NCBI RefSeq assembly: GCF_000716605.1
Contig: NZ_JNXE01000028.1
Location: 62,001 to 126,000 of the forward strand
Source of the DNA: Streptomyces sp. NRRL F-525
GTDB taxonomy: Bacteria; Actinomycetota; Actinomycetes; Streptomycetales; Streptomycetaceae
Reading direction: 5' to 3'
Length of the DNA stretch: 64,000 nt
Within the stretch, counting starts at the first letter, position 1. Every line of letters starts with the position of its first letter. A program made the translations under genes and the position numbers. The notes beneath the pieces are model-generated. The model had not been told where the DNA came from. It did no database searches and saw only the letters and a list, made by a program, of their open reading frames with translations. Positions 17,047-26,040 of this stretch are shown in pieces.

Positions 17047-18234
17047 GTGGCAGCACCGCAGAACTACCTCGCAGTCATCAAAGTCATCGGTGTCGGCGGC
17101 GGTGGTGTCAATGCCATCAACCGGATGATCGAGGTCGGTCTCAAGGGCGTCGAGTTCATCGCCATCAACACCGACGCGCAGGCGCTGTTGATGAGCGACG
17201 CCGACGTCAAACTCGACGTCGGCCGCGAACTCACCCGCGGACTCGGCGCCGGCGCCAACCCGGCCGTCGGCCGCAAGGCCGCCGAGGATCACCGCGAGGA
17301 GATCGAGGAGGTCCTCAAGGGGGCCGACATGGTCTTCGTGACGGCCGGAGAGGGCGGCGGCACCGGTACCGGCGGCGCCCCCGTCGTGGCCAACATCGCG
17401 CGCTCCCTGGGCGCCCTCACGATCGGCGTGGTCACCCGCCCGTTCACCTTCGAGGGACGGCGCCGGGCGAACCAGGCGGAGGACGGCATCGCCGAACTCC
17501 GCGAAGAGGTCGACACCCTCATCGTCATCCCGAACGACCGGCTGCTGTCCATCTCGGACCGCCAGGTCTCGGTCCTCGACGCCTTCAAGTCGGCGGACCA
17601 GGTCCTGCTCTCCGGTGTGCAGGGCATCACCGATCTCATCACCACGCCCGGCCTGATCAACCTCGACTTCGCCGACGTCAAGTCCGTGATGTCCGAGGCC
17701 GGTTCGGCCCTCATGGGCATCGGCTCGGCCCGCGGCGACGACCGCGCGGTGGCGGCCGCCGAGATGGCGATCTCCTCGCCGCTCCTCGAGGCCTCCATCG
17801 ACGGCGCCCGCGGCGTCCTGCTCTCCATCTCCGGCGGCTCCGACCTCGGCCTGTTCGAGATCAACGAAGCGGCCCAACTGGTCAGCGAGGCCGCCCACCC
17901 CGAGGCCAACATCATCTTCGGCGCGGTCATCGACGACGCCCTCGGCGACGAGGTCCGGGTCACGGTCATCGCGGCCGGCTTCGACGGCGGCCAGCCGCCG
18001 ACCCGCCGGGACACCAGCACGAGCGCCGGCTCGGCCCGCCGCGACGAGCCGACTCCGGTACGGCAGGAGAGCCGTCCGTCCTTCGGGTCGCTCGGCAGCG
18101 TCAAGCCGAAGGAGGAGCCGGAGCACGCTCCGGAGCCGGTCGCCGACCTCCCGGTCGCCCCGCCGGTCCCGCCGTCGCGGACCTACTCGGACAGCGCCGC
18201 CGAGGAGCTGGACGTACCGGACTTCCTGAAGTGA
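17047..18234 (+). CDS. ftsZ: Tubulin-like GTPase FtsZ
   Basis: 395 aa. The N-terminus has the nucleotide-binding [13 protein letters not shown] stretch, and the tubulin signature GGGTGTG occupies residues 103-109. The T7 loop region [11 protein letters not shown] is present. A variable Pro/Glu-rich linker leads to the conserved C-terminal peptide [11 protein letters not shown], which binds SepF and other partners. FtsZ assembles the Z ring for sporulation septa and hyphal cross-walls. GTG 17047 follows GAGAGG. The 3' end overlaps pgeF by 4 nt, but the long upstream gap indicates independent promoters. Confidence 0.99.
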   Translation: MAAPQNYLAVIKVIGVGGGGVNAINRMIEVGLKGVEFIAINTDAQALLMSDADVKLDVGRELTRGLGAGANPAVGRKAAEDHREEIEEVLKGADMVFVTAGEGGGTGTGGAPVVANIARSLGALTIGVVTRPFTFEGRRRANQAEDGIAELREEVDTLIVIPNDRLLSISDRQVSVLDAFKSADQVLLSGVQGITDLITTPGLINLDFADVKSVMSEAGSALMGIGSARGDDRAVAAAEMAISSPLLEASIDGARGVLLSISGGSDLGLFEINEAAQLVSEAAHPEANIIFGAVIDDALGDEVRVTVIAAGFDGGQPPTRRDTSTSAGSARRDEPTPVRQESRPSFGSLGSVKPKEEPEHAPEPVADLPVAPPVPPSRTYSDSAAEELDVPDFLK

Positions 18235-18959
18235 TAGGACAGTTCGACACCGTGAGCGGCGCGCACTTCGCCTTCACCGACAGGTGGGGCGGGGTGAGCG
18301 CCGTTCCGTACGAGGAGCTCAATCTCGGCGGGGCGGTCGGGGACGACCCCGACGCGGTCCGTACCAATCGCGAACTGGCCGCCAAGTCACTGGGGTTGGA
18401 CCCCGGCCTGGTGGTCTGGATGAACCAGGTGCACGGGGCCGACGTGGCGGTCGTCGAGGAGCCCTGGGGCGCCTCGGACATCCCCTCCGTCGACGCGCTC
18501 GTCACCGCCCGGCGTGGCCTCGCCCTCGCCGTGCTGACCGCCGACTGCACGCCGGTCCTGCTCGCCGACCCGGTCGCCGGGATCGCGGGCGCGGCCCACG
18601 CCGGACGCCCGGGCATGGTCGCCGGGGTCGTCCCCGCCGCCGTAGCGGCCATGGTCGAACTCGGCGCCGATCCCGCCCGGATCGTCGCCCGCACCGGACC
18701 CGCCGTCTGCGGCCGGTGCTACGAAGTGCCCGCGGACATGCGCGCCGACGTCGCCGCCGTGGAACCGGCGGCGTACGCCGAGACGAGTTGGGGCACTCCC
18801 GCGGTCGACGTGACCGCCGGCGCGCACGCGCAGCTCGACCGGCTCGGGGTGCGCGACCGGGAGCAGTCGCCGGTGTGCACCCGTGAATCGGACGACCACT
18901 TCTCGTACCGCCGCGACCGGACCACCGGGCGGCTGGCGAGCTATGTCTGGCTGGACTGA
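18231..18959 (+). CDS. pgeF: PgeF/YlmD-type protein (peptidoglycan editing factor, Cu-oxidase_4 family)
   Basis: 242 aa. The family metal ligands are visible as His in NQVHGADV, Cys in [11 protein letters not shown] and His in [11 protein letters not shown]. The last motif differs from the commoner AHAGWRG. Members are reported as purine nucleoside phosphorylase/adenosine deaminase-like enzymes. The E. coli homologue prevents mis-incorporation of L-Ser into muropeptides. GTG 18231 overlaps the ftsZ stop (GTGA), so it is translationally coupled to ftsZ. Confidence 0.88.
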   Translation: MIGQFDTVSGAHFAFTDRWGGVSAVPYEELNLGGAVGDDPDAVRTNRELAAKSLGLDPGLVVWMNQVHGADVAVVEEPWGASDIPSVDALVTARRGLALAVLTADCTPVLLADPVAGIAGAAHAGRPGMVAGVVPAAVAAMVELGADPARIVARTGPAVCGRCYEVPADMRADVAAVEPAAYAETSWGTPAVDVTAGAHAQLDRLGVRDREQSPVCTRESDDHFSYRRDRTTGRLASYVWLD

Positions 18960-18965
18960 CGGGAC

Positions 18966-19685
18966 ATGACGGACCGTAGGGCTGAACTCGCCGTAAATCT
19001 GGCGAAAGTCGAGGAGCGCATCGCCGCCGCCTGTGCCGCGGCCGGGCGGAAGCGTGAAGAAGTGACCCTGATCGTGGTCACCAAGACCTATCCGGCGAGT
19101 GACGTGCGGATGTTGGCGGAACTCGGAGTGCGTCAAGTCGCCGAGAACCGGGACCAGGACGCCGCCCCGAAGGCCGCCGAATGTGCGGATCTGGCGCTGA
19201 GTTGGCACTTCGTGGGTCAGTTGCAGACCAACAAGGTGCGATCCGTGGTCGGTTACGCCGATGTCGTGCAGTCGGTCGACCGGTCCCGGCTCGTCACCGC
19301 GCTGTCGAAGGAGGCCGAGCGGTCCGGGCGCCAACTGGGCTGTCTCATCCAGGTCGCACTCGATGCCGGAGTGAGCGGGCGGGGCGAGCGCGGAGGCGTC
19401 GGACCGGGCGGGATCGGGGAGTTGGCCGATCTCGTCGCCGGGGCTCCGGGACTGCGGCTCGACGGGCTGATGACCGTCGCTCCGCTCACCGGTGAGTACG
19501 CGGGACGCCAACTGGAGGCGTTCGGGCGGTTGATGGATTTGTCGACTGACCTGCGCCGAGCCCATCCTGCTGCGAACATGGTGTCGGCAGGGATGAGTGC
19601 GGACCTCGAACAGGCCGTGGCAGCCGGAGCGACACATGTACGCGTCGGCACTGCGGTACTCGGCGTGCGCCCCAGGCTCGGGTAA
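18966..19685 (+). CDS. YggS/YlmE-family PLP-binding protein
   Basis: 239 aa, the alanine-racemase-like TIM barrel fold of PLP homeostasis proteins. The cofactor lysine is in [25 protein letters not shown] and the phosphate-binding [12 protein letters not shown] near the C-terminus are intact. Such proteins bind PLP without known enzymatic activity and affect vitamin B6 and amino-acid balance. It starts with ATG 6 nt after pgeF and sits in the conserved ftsZ-ylmD-ylmE-sepF string. Confidence 0.93.
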   Translation: MTDRRAELAVNLAKVEERIAAACAAAGRKREEVTLIVVTKTYPASDVRMLAELGVRQVAENRDQDAAPKAAECADLALSWHFVGQLQTNKVRSVVGYADVVQSVDRSRLVTALSKEAERSGRQLGCLIQVALDAGVSGRGERGGVGPGGIGELADLVAGAPGLRLDGLMTVAPLTGEYAGRQLEAFGRLMDLSTDLRRAHPAANMVSAGMSADLEQAVAAGATHVRVGTAVLGVRPRLG

Positions 19686-19813
19686 CGTCGCCAGGAAGTC
19701 GGACCACAGCAGAAAATATGGTCAATGCCGCCGAAGGCGGGCATAACGACCTCGTGGATCGCGGGCACTTGGCAGTCGTCAGCCGATCCACCACAGAGCG
19801 GAGGACTCAGAGC

Positions 19814-20455
19814 ATGGCCGGCGCGATGCGCAAGATGGCGGTCTACCTCGGCCTCGTGGAGGACGATGGGTACGACGGCCGGGGTTTCGACCCCGATGAC
19901 GACTTCGAACCCGAACTGGACCCGGAGCCCGAGCGGGACCGCCGACGGCACGAGCCGTCGCACCAGTCACACACCCCACATCAGTCTCAAAGGGACGAAC
20001 CAGTACGAGTGGTGCAGCCTCCGGCCCCTCGCGAACCGGTGTCCCATTCCGCTTCACTGGGTGCGGAATCAGGGCGTCCGGCGCGTATCGCGCCCGTGGC
20101 ATCCATCACACAAGAACGCCAGTCCCTGGAGAAGAACGCACCGGTGATCATGCCCAAGGTCGTGTCGGAACGAGAGCCTTACCGGATCACCACACTTCAC
20201 CCCCGGACCTACAACGAGGCCCGTACCATCGGGGAACACTTCCGTGAAGGCACCCCGGTGATCATGAATCTGACTGAGATGGATGACACAGACGCCAAGC
20301 GACTTGTCGACTTTGCGGCCGGTTTGGTGTTTGGTCTTCACGGCAGCATCGAGCGGGTGACGCAGAAGGTGTTCCTGTTGTCGCCTGCTAACGTCGATGT
20401 CACGGCGGAGGACAAGGCCCGCATCGCAGAGGGCGGGTTCTTCAATCAGAGCTGA
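19814..20455 (+). CDS. sepF: Cell division protein SepF
   Basis: 213 aa from ATG 19814, preceded by GGAGGA. The first residues [17 protein letters not shown] form the amphipathic membrane-binding helix typical of SepF. An acidic, Gln/His-rich linker of about 90 residues follows. The C-terminal SepF domain contains [35 protein letters not shown] and [13 protein letters not shown]. SepF anchors FtsZ to the membrane in actinobacteria, which lack FtsA. An upstream in-frame ATG at 19718 would put 32 residues before the membrane helix and is unlikely. Confidence 0.96.
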   Translation: MAGAMRKMAVYLGLVEDDGYDGRGFDPDDDFEPELDPEPERDRRRHEPSHQSHTPHQSQRDEPVRVVQPPAPREPVSHSASLGAESGRPARIAPVASITQERQSLEKNAPVIMPKVVSEREPYRITTLHPRTYNEARTIGEHFREGTPVIMNLTEMDDTDAKRLVDFAAGLVFGLHGSIERVTQKVFLLSPANVDVTAEDKARIAEGGFFNQS

Positions 20456-20505
20456 GACAGACAGCCGCTAGTAAGCACGGAACAGGGGAGAGGGAAAGAC
20501 AGACC

Positions 20506-20796
20506 ATGAGCGTGTTCGCGCAGGTGATCTACATCGCGCTGATGGTGTTCCTCATCGTGCTCATCTTCCGGTTGGTCATGGACTACGTCTTCCAGTTCGC
20601 CCGCTCATGGCAACCCGGCAAGGCGATGGTGGTCGTTCTGGAGGCCGCCTACACTGTCACCGATCCACCGTTGAAGCTTCTGCGGCGGTTCATCCCGCCG
20701 TTGCGTCTCGGGGGCGTGGCGCTCGACCTGTCCTTCTTCGTCCTGATGATCATCGTCTACATCTTGATCTCTATCGTGGGCAATCTCGCGAGGTGA
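20506..20796 (+). CDS. YggT-family membrane protein YlmG
   Basis: 96 aa with two hydrophobic segments (about residues 4-24 and 73-93) joined by a loop containing the YggT signature (VTDPPLKLLRRFIPPLR). The family is conserved beside sepF and divIVA in Gram-positives and in plastids, and is linked to division or nucleoid/thylakoid distribution; its biochemical role is unknown. ATG follows GGGGAGAGGG about 10 nt upstream. It lies 50 nt after sepF and 52 nt before divIVA. Confidence 0.93.
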   Translation: MSVFAQVIYIALMVFLIVLIFRLVMDYVFQFARSWQPGKAMVVVLEAAYTVTDPPLKLLRRFIPPLRLGGVALDLSFFVLMIIVYILISIVGNLAR

Positions 20797-20848
20797 CAGT
20801 GGACGATACGGTCTTGCCGACTGCCGATGACTACGTTGAGGTGAAGAG

Positions 20849-22093
20849 ATGCCGTTGACCCCCGAGGACGTGCGGAACAAGCAGTTCACGACCGTCCGCC
20901 TCCGAGAAGGCTATGACGAGGACGAGGTCGATGCCTTCCTCGACGAGGTCGAAGCCGAACTGACGCGCCTGCTCCGCGAGAACGAGGACCTGCGCGCCAA
21001 GCTGGCCGCGGCCACGCGCGCCGCGGCGCAGAACCAACAGAACATGCGCAAGCCCCCCGAACAGGACCAGCAGCAGGGCGGCATGCAGCAGCAAGGCGGC
21101 ATGCAGCAAGGCGGCATGCAGCAGCAGGGGATGCCCCAGCAGGGCATGCCCCCGCAAGGCATGCGCGGTCCGGGTGGCCCGGTGCCCGCCGGCATATCGG
21201 GCCCGCCGCAGCAGCAGATGGGCGGCCCCATGGGCGGCCCGCCCCAGCTGCCGAGCGGTGCCCCGCAGTTGCCCGCCGGTCCCGGCGGTCAGGGCCAGGG
21301 CGGCCCGCAGGGCCAGGGTCCGATGGGACAGGGCCCCATGGGCGGTCCGATGGGCCAGGGTCCGATGCAGGGCCAGATGCAGCAGATGGGCCAGGGCCCG
21401 ATGCAGGGTCAGATGGGCGGCCAGCCCCCCATGCAGCAGCAGATGGGCGGCCCGATGGGCGGTCCCATGGGTGGCGGCATGCCGCAGCAGGGCCCCGGTG
21501 GCGACAGCGCCGCCCGTGTCCTCTCGCTGGCCCAGCAGACCGCCGACCAGGCGATCGCCGAGGCCCGTTCCGAGGCCAACAAGATTGTCGGCGAGGCCCG
21601 TTCGCGCGCCGAGGGTCTCGAGCGTGACGCCCGTGCCAAGGCCGACGCCCTGGAGCGGGACGCGCAGGAGAAGCACCGCGTCGCGATGGGCTCCCTGGAG
21701 TCCGCCCGCGCCACGCTGGAGCGCAAGGTCGAGGACCTGCGCGGCTTCGAGCGCGAGTACCGCACGCGTCTGAAGTCCTACCTGGAGTCCCAGCTGCGTC
21801 AGTTGGAGACCCAGGCCGACGACTCGCTGGCCCCGCCGCGCACTCCGGCGACCGCGTCGCTTCCGCCGTCCCCGGCGCCTTCCATGGCCCCGGCAGGCGC
21901 GAGCGCCCCGTCGTACGGCGGCAACCAGGGCATGGGCGGCCCGCCGCCCGCCGGTCCGTCCTACGGCGGCCAGCAGCAGATGTCCCCGGCCATGACCCAG
22001 CCGATGGCGCCGGTACGGCCGCAGGGCCCGTCGCCGATGGGCCAGGCTCCCTCGCCGATGCGCGGGTTCCTGATCGACGAGGACGACAACTGA
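20849..22093 (+). CDS. divIVA: Polar growth organiser DivIVA (Wag31)
   Basis: 414 aa. The conserved N-terminal domain ([19 protein letters not shown], then [18 protein letters not shown]) binds curved membrane and starts a coiled coil. Residues about 70-220 are a Gln/Gly/Met/Pro low-complexity segment made of GGMQQQ- and GPMGQ-like units. A second long coiled coil follows (about 225-325), then a Pro/Ala-rich tail ending [10 protein letters not shown]. DivIVA marks hyphal tips and directs tip extension and branching. A strong terminator lies 37 nt downstream and closes the cluster. Confidence 0.97.
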   Translation: MPLTPEDVRNKQFTTVRLREGYDEDEVDAFLDEVEAELTRLLRENEDLRAKLAAATRAAAQNQQNMRKPPEQDQQQGGMQQQGGMQQGGMQQQGMPQQGMPPQGMRGPGGPVPAGISGPPQQQMGGPMGGPPQLPSGAPQLPAGPGGQGQGGPQGQGPMGQGPMGGPMGQGPMQGQMQQMGQGPMQGQMGGQPPMQQQMGGPMGGPMGGGMPQQGPGGDSAARVLSLAQQTADQAIAEARSEANKIVGEARSRAEGLERDARAKADALERDAQEKHRVAMGSLESARATLERKVEDLRGFEREYRTRLKSYLESQLRQLETQADDSLAPPRTPATASLPPSPAPSMAPAGASAPSYGGNQGMGGPPPAGPSYGGQQQMSPAMTQPMAPVRPQGPSPMGQAPSPMRGFLIDEDDN

Positions 22094-22130
22094 CCGGCCT
22101 TTAGTACGCCTTCGGCGTCGGCAGCGTTCA

Positions 22131-22171
22131 GGGCGGGGCCCCGGATTTCGATCCGGGGCCCCGCCCTTTTT
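22131..22171 (+). terminator. Rho-independent terminator after divIVA
   Basis: A perfect 16-bp G+C-rich stem (22131-22146 with 22151-22166) closed by a TTCG tetraloop and followed by TTTTT (22167-22171). This is an unusually complete intrinsic terminator and ends the division cluster. Confidence 0.95.
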
Positions 22172-22177
22172 ACGCGG

Positions 22178-22240
22178 GTTGACCGCGGGATCATGTGAGT
22201 TGACCGTTGGGTCACGTGAGTTGGGCGCCGTTGGGCGCGA
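22178..22240 (+). repeat. Imperfect 21-bp tandem repeat between convergent terminators
   Basis: Two 21-nt units, 22178-22198 and 22199-22219, share GTTGACCG and the ending TCA(T/C)GTGA. A third degenerate unit is at 22220-22240 (GTTGGGCGCC twice, nearly). No gene covers it; it sits between the divIVA and ileS terminators. Confidence 0.6.
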
Positions 22241-22242
22241 GA

Positions 22243-22279
22243 AAAGGGCCCGGCCTCCACGTAGGAGGCCGGGCCCTTT
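22243..22279 (-). terminator. Rho-independent terminator of ileS
   Basis: A 16-bp stem (22243-22258 with 22264-22279), loop of 5 nt. On the minus strand the stem ends in CCCTTTT, giving a short U-run. It lies 20 nt beyond the ileS stop. Confidence 0.85.
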
Positions 22280-22298
22280 CCCGTACCGGCGGTGGTGC

Positions 22299-25200
22299 TT
22301 ACGCCTTGTGCAGGCGGAACACCAGGGACAGGCCTTCGTCGGTGAACGGGGTGCCGTAGGTGTCGTCGGCCTCGCCCTGGGTGAAGTCCGTGGCGAGGAC
22401 CTCGTCGGCGATCAGGGACGCGTGCTCGGACAGGGCCGCGATGACCGCCGGGTCGGTCGACGTCCAGCGCAGGGCGATCCGGTCGGCGACGTCCAGGCCG
22501 CTGTTCTTGCGGGACTCCTGGATCAGCCGGATCGCGTCACGGGCCAGGCCTGCCTGGCGGAGTTCCTCGGTGATCTCCAGGTCGAGGGCGACCGTCGCTC
22601 CCGAGTCGGAGGCCACGGACCAGCCCTCGCGCGGGGTCTCTGTGATGATCACCTCATCGGGGGCCAGGGTGATGGTCTCGCCGTCCACCTCGACGGACGC
22701 CGTGCCCTCGCGCAGTGCCAGGGACAGCGCGGCCGCGTCCGCGTTCGCGACGGCCTTGGCGACGTCCTGGACGCGCTTGCCGAAGCGCTTGCCCAGCGCG
22801 CGGAAGTTGGCCTTCGCGGTGGTGTCGACCAGGGAGCCGCCGACCTCGCTGAGGGAGGCGAGTCCCTCGACGTTCAGCTCCTCGGTGATCTGGGCGTGCA
22901 GTTCGCGGTCCAGGGCGGCGAAGCCCGTGGCCGCGATCAGCGCGCGGGACAGCGGCTGGCGGGTCTTGACGCCCGACTCCGCGCGCGTGGCCCGGCCCAG
23001 CTCCACCAGGCGCCGTACGAGGACCATCTGCTGGGAGAGCTCGGGGTCGATGACGGAGAGGTCCGCCTCCGGCCAGGTGGACAGGTGGACGGACTCCGGG
23101 GCGCCCGGGGTCACCGGGACGATGAGGTCCTGCCAGACCCGCTCGGTGATGAACGGGGTGAGCGGGGCCATCAGTTGGGTCACCGTCTGGACGACCTCGT
23201 GCAGGGTGCGCAGCGCGGCCTTGTCGCCCTGCCAGAAGCGGCGGCGGGAGCGGCGGACGTACCAGTTCGAGAGGTCGTCGACGAACGCCGAGAGGAGTTT
23301 GCCGGCGCGCTGGGTGTCGTAGGACTCCAGGGCCTGTGTCACCTGGTCGGTGAGGGCGTGGAGTTCGGACAGGAGCCAGCGGTCCAGGACCGGGCGGTCG
23401 GCCGGGGCCGGGTCCGCCGCGCTGGGTGCCCAGTCGGACGTGCGCGCGTACAGGGCCTGGAAGGCGACCGTGTTCCAGTAGGTGAGGAGGGTCTTGCGGA
23501 CGACCTCCTGGATGGTGCCGTGGCCCACGCGGCGTGCCGCCCACGGGGAGCCGCCCGCGGCCATGAACCACCGCACCGCGTCCGCGCCGTGACGGTCCAT
23601 CAGCGGGATGGGGTCCAGGGTGTTGCCGAGGTGCTTGGACATCTTGCGGCCGTCCTCGGCGAGGATGTGGCCGAGGCAGACGACGTTCTCGTACGACGAC
23701 TTGTCGAAGACCAGGGTGCCGATCGCCATCAGCGTGTAGAACCAGCCGCGGGTCTGGTCGATGGCCTCGCTGATGAACTGGGCGGGGTAGTGGGACTCGA
23801 AGAGTTCCTTGTTCTTGTGCGGGTAGCCCCACTGCGCGAACGGCATCGAACCCGAGTCGTACCAGGCGTCGATGACCTCGGGCACGCGCGTGGCGCTCTC
23901 GCCGCACTGGGGGCAGGCGAAGGTGACCGCGTCGATGAACGGGCGGTGCGGGTCCAGGGCCGACTGGTCGCTGCCGGTCAGCTCGGTCAGCTCCGCGCGG
24001 GAGCCCACCACGGTGAGGTGGTCCTCCGTGCAGCGCCAGATCGGGAGCGGGGTGCCCCAGTAGCGGCTGCGGGACAGCGCCCAGTCGATGTTGTTGTTCA
24101 GCCAGTCGCCGTACCGGCCGTGCTTGACCGTGTCCGGGAACCAGTTGGTGTTCTCGTTCTCCTGGAGGAGACGGTCCTTGACGGCGGTGGTGCGGATGTA
24201 CCAGGAGGGCTGCGCGTAGTAGAGCAGCGCGGTGTGGCAGCGCCAGCAGTGCGGGTAACTGTGCTCGTACGGCACGTGCTTGAAGAGCAGACCGCGGTCC
24301 TTGAGGTCCTCGGTGAGCTTTTCGTCGGCCTTCTTGAAGAAGACACCGCCCACGAGCGGGACGTCCTCGGCGAACGTGCCGTTCGGACGGACCGGGTTCA
24401 CGACTGGCAGGCCGTACGCGCGGCAGACCTTGAGGTCCTCCTCGCCGAAGGCGGGGGACTGGTGGACCAGACCCGTACCGTCCTCGACCGTCACGTACTC
24501 CGCGTTCACCACGTAGTGGGCGGGTTCCGGGAACTCCACGAGCTCGAACGGACGTTGATAGGTCCAGCGCTCCATCTCGGCGCCGGTGAAGGACTCACCG
24601 GTGGTCTCCCAGCCCTCACCGAGGGCCTTGCCGAGGAGCGGCTCGGCGACGACGAGCCGCTCCTCGCCGTTCGTCGCTACGACGTAGGTGACCTCGGGGT
24701 GGGCGGCGACGGCCGTGTTGGACACCAGCGTCCAGGGGGTCGTCGTCCAGACCAGGAGTGCGGCACGGCCGGCCAGCGGACCGGAGGTGAGCGGGAAACG
24801 GACGTACACGGAGGGGTCGACGACCGTCTCGTAGCCCTGCGCCAGCTCGTGGTCCGAGAGGCCTGTCTGGTCGCGCGGGCACCAGGGGGCGACGCGGTAG
24901 TCCTGGACCAGCAGGCCCTTGTCGAAGATCTCCTTGAGGGACCACCAGACCGACTCGATGTACTCGGGGTCCATCGTGCGGTACGGGTTCTCGAGGTCCG
25001 TCCAGTACCCCATGCGGGTCGTGAGCGCCTCGAAGGCGTCGGTGTGCCGGGTCACGGACTCGCGGCACTTGGCGTTGAACTCGGCGATGCCGTACGCCTC
25101 GATGTCCTGCTTGTCGGTGAAGCCCAGCTCCTTCTCGACCGCCAGCTCCACCGGGAGGCCGTGGCAGTCCCAGCCGGCCTTGCGGGCCACGTGGTAGCCG

Positions 25201-25436
25201 CGCATGGTGCGGAAGCGGGGGAAGACGTCCTTGAAGACGCGCGCCTCGATGTGGTGGGCACCCGGCATGCCATTGGCCGTGGGCGGGCCCTCGTAGAACA
25301 CCCACTCGGGGCGCCCCTCGGACTGGTCCAGGGTCTTGGCGAAGATCTTCTGCTCGCGCCAGAAGTCGAGCACGGCGTGCTCGAGCGCGGGCAGGTCGAC
25401 CTGGGCGGGCACCTGGCGGTACGTCGGCGTTGTCAT
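22299..25436 (-). CDS. ileS: Isoleucyl-tRNA synthetase, eukaryote-like (IleS2) type
   Basis: 1045 aa, about 100 longer than the E. coli-type enzyme. The class I HIGH motif occurs as HHIE within NGMPGAHHIEARVFKD (residues 61-64). The CP1 editing domain carries TTPWTLVSNTAVAAHPEVTY, and KMSKH starts at residue 598. A long C-terminal anticodon-binding region follows the catalytic core. It charges tRNA-Ile and edits Val-tRNA-Ile. Length and motif form match the eukaryote-like class common in actinobacteria, which is generally less sensitive to mupirocin (family knowledge). ATG 25436 follows GGAGGAAG. Expression is likely set by the T-box upstream. Confidence 0.97.
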   Translation of the reverse strand: MTTPTYRQVPAQVDLPALEHAVLDFWREQKIFAKTLDQSEGRPEWVFYEGPPTANGMPGAHHIEARVFKDVFPRFRTMRGYHVARKAGWDCHGLPVELAVEKELGFTDKQDIEAYGIAEFNAKCRESVTRHTDAFEALTTRMGYWTDLENPYRTMDPEYIESVWWSLKEIFDKGLLVQDYRVAPWCPRDQTGLSDHELAQGYETVVDPSVYVRFPLTSGPLAGRAALLVWTTTPWTLVSNTAVAAHPEVTYVVATNGEERLVVAEPLLGKALGEGWETTGESFTGAEMERWTYQRPFELVEFPEPAHYVVNAEYVTVEDGTGLVHQSPAFGEEDLKVCRAYGLPVVNPVRPNGTFAEDVPLVGGVFFKKADEKLTEDLKDRGLLFKHVPYEHSYPHCWRCHTALLYYAQPSWYIRTTAVKDRLLQENENTNWFPDTVKHGRYGDWLNNNIDWALSRSRYWGTPLPIWRCTEDHLTVVGSRAELTELTGSDQSALDPHRPFIDAVTFACPQCGESATRVPEVIDAWYDSGSMPFAQWGYPHKNKELFESHYPAQFISEAIDQTRGWFYTLMAIGTLVFDKSSYENVVCLGHILAEDGRKMSKHLGNTLDPIPLMDRHGADAVRWFMAAGGSPWAARRVGHGTIQEVVRKTLLTYWNTVAFQALYARTSDWAPSAADPAPADRPVLDRWLLSELHALTDQVTQALESYDTQRAGKLLSAFVDDLSNWYVRRSRRRFWQGDKAALRTLHEVVQTVTQLMAPLTPFITERVWQDLIVPVTPGAPESVHLSTWPEADLSVIDPELSQQMVLVRRLVELGRATRAESGVKTRQPLSRALIAATGFAALDRELHAQITEELNVEGLASLSEVGGSLVDTTAKANFRALGKRFGKRVQDVAKAVANADAAALSLALREGTASVEVDGETITLAPDEVIITETPREGWSVASDSGATVALDLEITEELRQAGLARDAIRLIQESRKNSGLDVADRIALRWTSTDPAVIAALSEHASLIADEVLATDFTQGEADDTYGTPFTDEGLSLVFRLHKA

Positions 25437-25443
25437 CAGCGAG

Positions 25444-25735
25444 CTTCCTCCGGCGGACTTTCTGCCTTCCGTCCGGAGGGACGAGAGCTACGACATTCCG
25501 TACGCCGTGTGCGGCGCGCTCCCGCGGTACCACCCTCCTTGGCTCCCCGGTGCGTCCAGCGCACCAGTGAGCCCCCTCATTGGGGTCGCGATACCGGGTC
25601 TACCGGCCGCGGCTGGTGGGCTGCGGCTTTCTTCCGGCGGCTCCGGGGTGATCTTCACGTCGCGCCGGCCCCCGGGCTTCCACCGTCCCCGGGTCGCTCT
25701 GGGCTGCGTACGCCGCTACTCGTCCCCATCCACGC
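25444..25735 (-). ncRNA. T-box riboswitch upstream of ileS
   Basis: On the minus strand the leader contains the T-box core GGTGGTACCGCGG (plus 25522-25534). About 120 nt earlier, a stem I specifier loop reads GTGAAGATCACC, with ATC (plus 25650-25652), an isoleucine codon, in the specifier position. Near the start codon, CCTCCGG (plus 25473-25479) can pair with CCGGAGG that includes the ileS ribosome site (plus 25447-25453). There is no U-run before the gene. This suggests control of translation initiation by uncharged tRNA-Ile, as described for other actinobacterial ileS T-boxes. Exact ends are approximate. Confidence 0.9.
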
Positions 25736-25753
25736 TTCTCGCTCCGCCCAGTG

Positions 25754-26040
25754 TACGGGGCCGCACGGACAGCGGCCGACCGGTTTTGCGGGGGCCTCGG
25801 CGGGAGGCTTGCCGACCCGTCGCGTGACCCGAATGGCGCTGAACACGCGTTCGATGTTCGGGGTGTCGGACTCGGCGGATTACCGGGCGGGGAGCTGGGC
25901 ACAACGCTTGAAGGCTTGCCGCGCGAGGCCAGGGGGGTGGACGAATCGGGCGGCGTGCCCCGTTGCCGCGGGACTCAAGTCGATTTATCGTCCCAGCACG
26001 ATTCGCGTGCGTGATCACAAAATGTGAAGGGGCCGCGGCC
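25754..26040. other. Intergenic region between the ileS leader and the DksA/TraR-type gene
   Basis: About 290 nt with no gene that I can support. It should hold divergent promoters for ileS and for the rightward zinc-finger gene. GGGAC and GTCCC arms near 25970-25995 form a loose inverted repeat. No clear promoter was identified. Confidence 0.4.

Noticed and set aside
19718..19813. N-terminal extension of SepF
   Set aside because: It would put 32 unconserved residues before the membrane-binding helix; ATG 19814 has a strong GGAGGA site.
20799..20858. Short GTG frame between ylmG and divIVA ([19 protein letters not shown])
   Set aside because: Overlaps the divIVA start by 10 nt, has no Shine-Dalgarno and no known counterpart; more likely leader sequence.
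22179..26027. 1282-aa plus-strand open frame opposite ileS
   Set aside because: High G+C makes the antisense frame of a long gene open. The translation has no domain, and it covers the T-box and both terminators.
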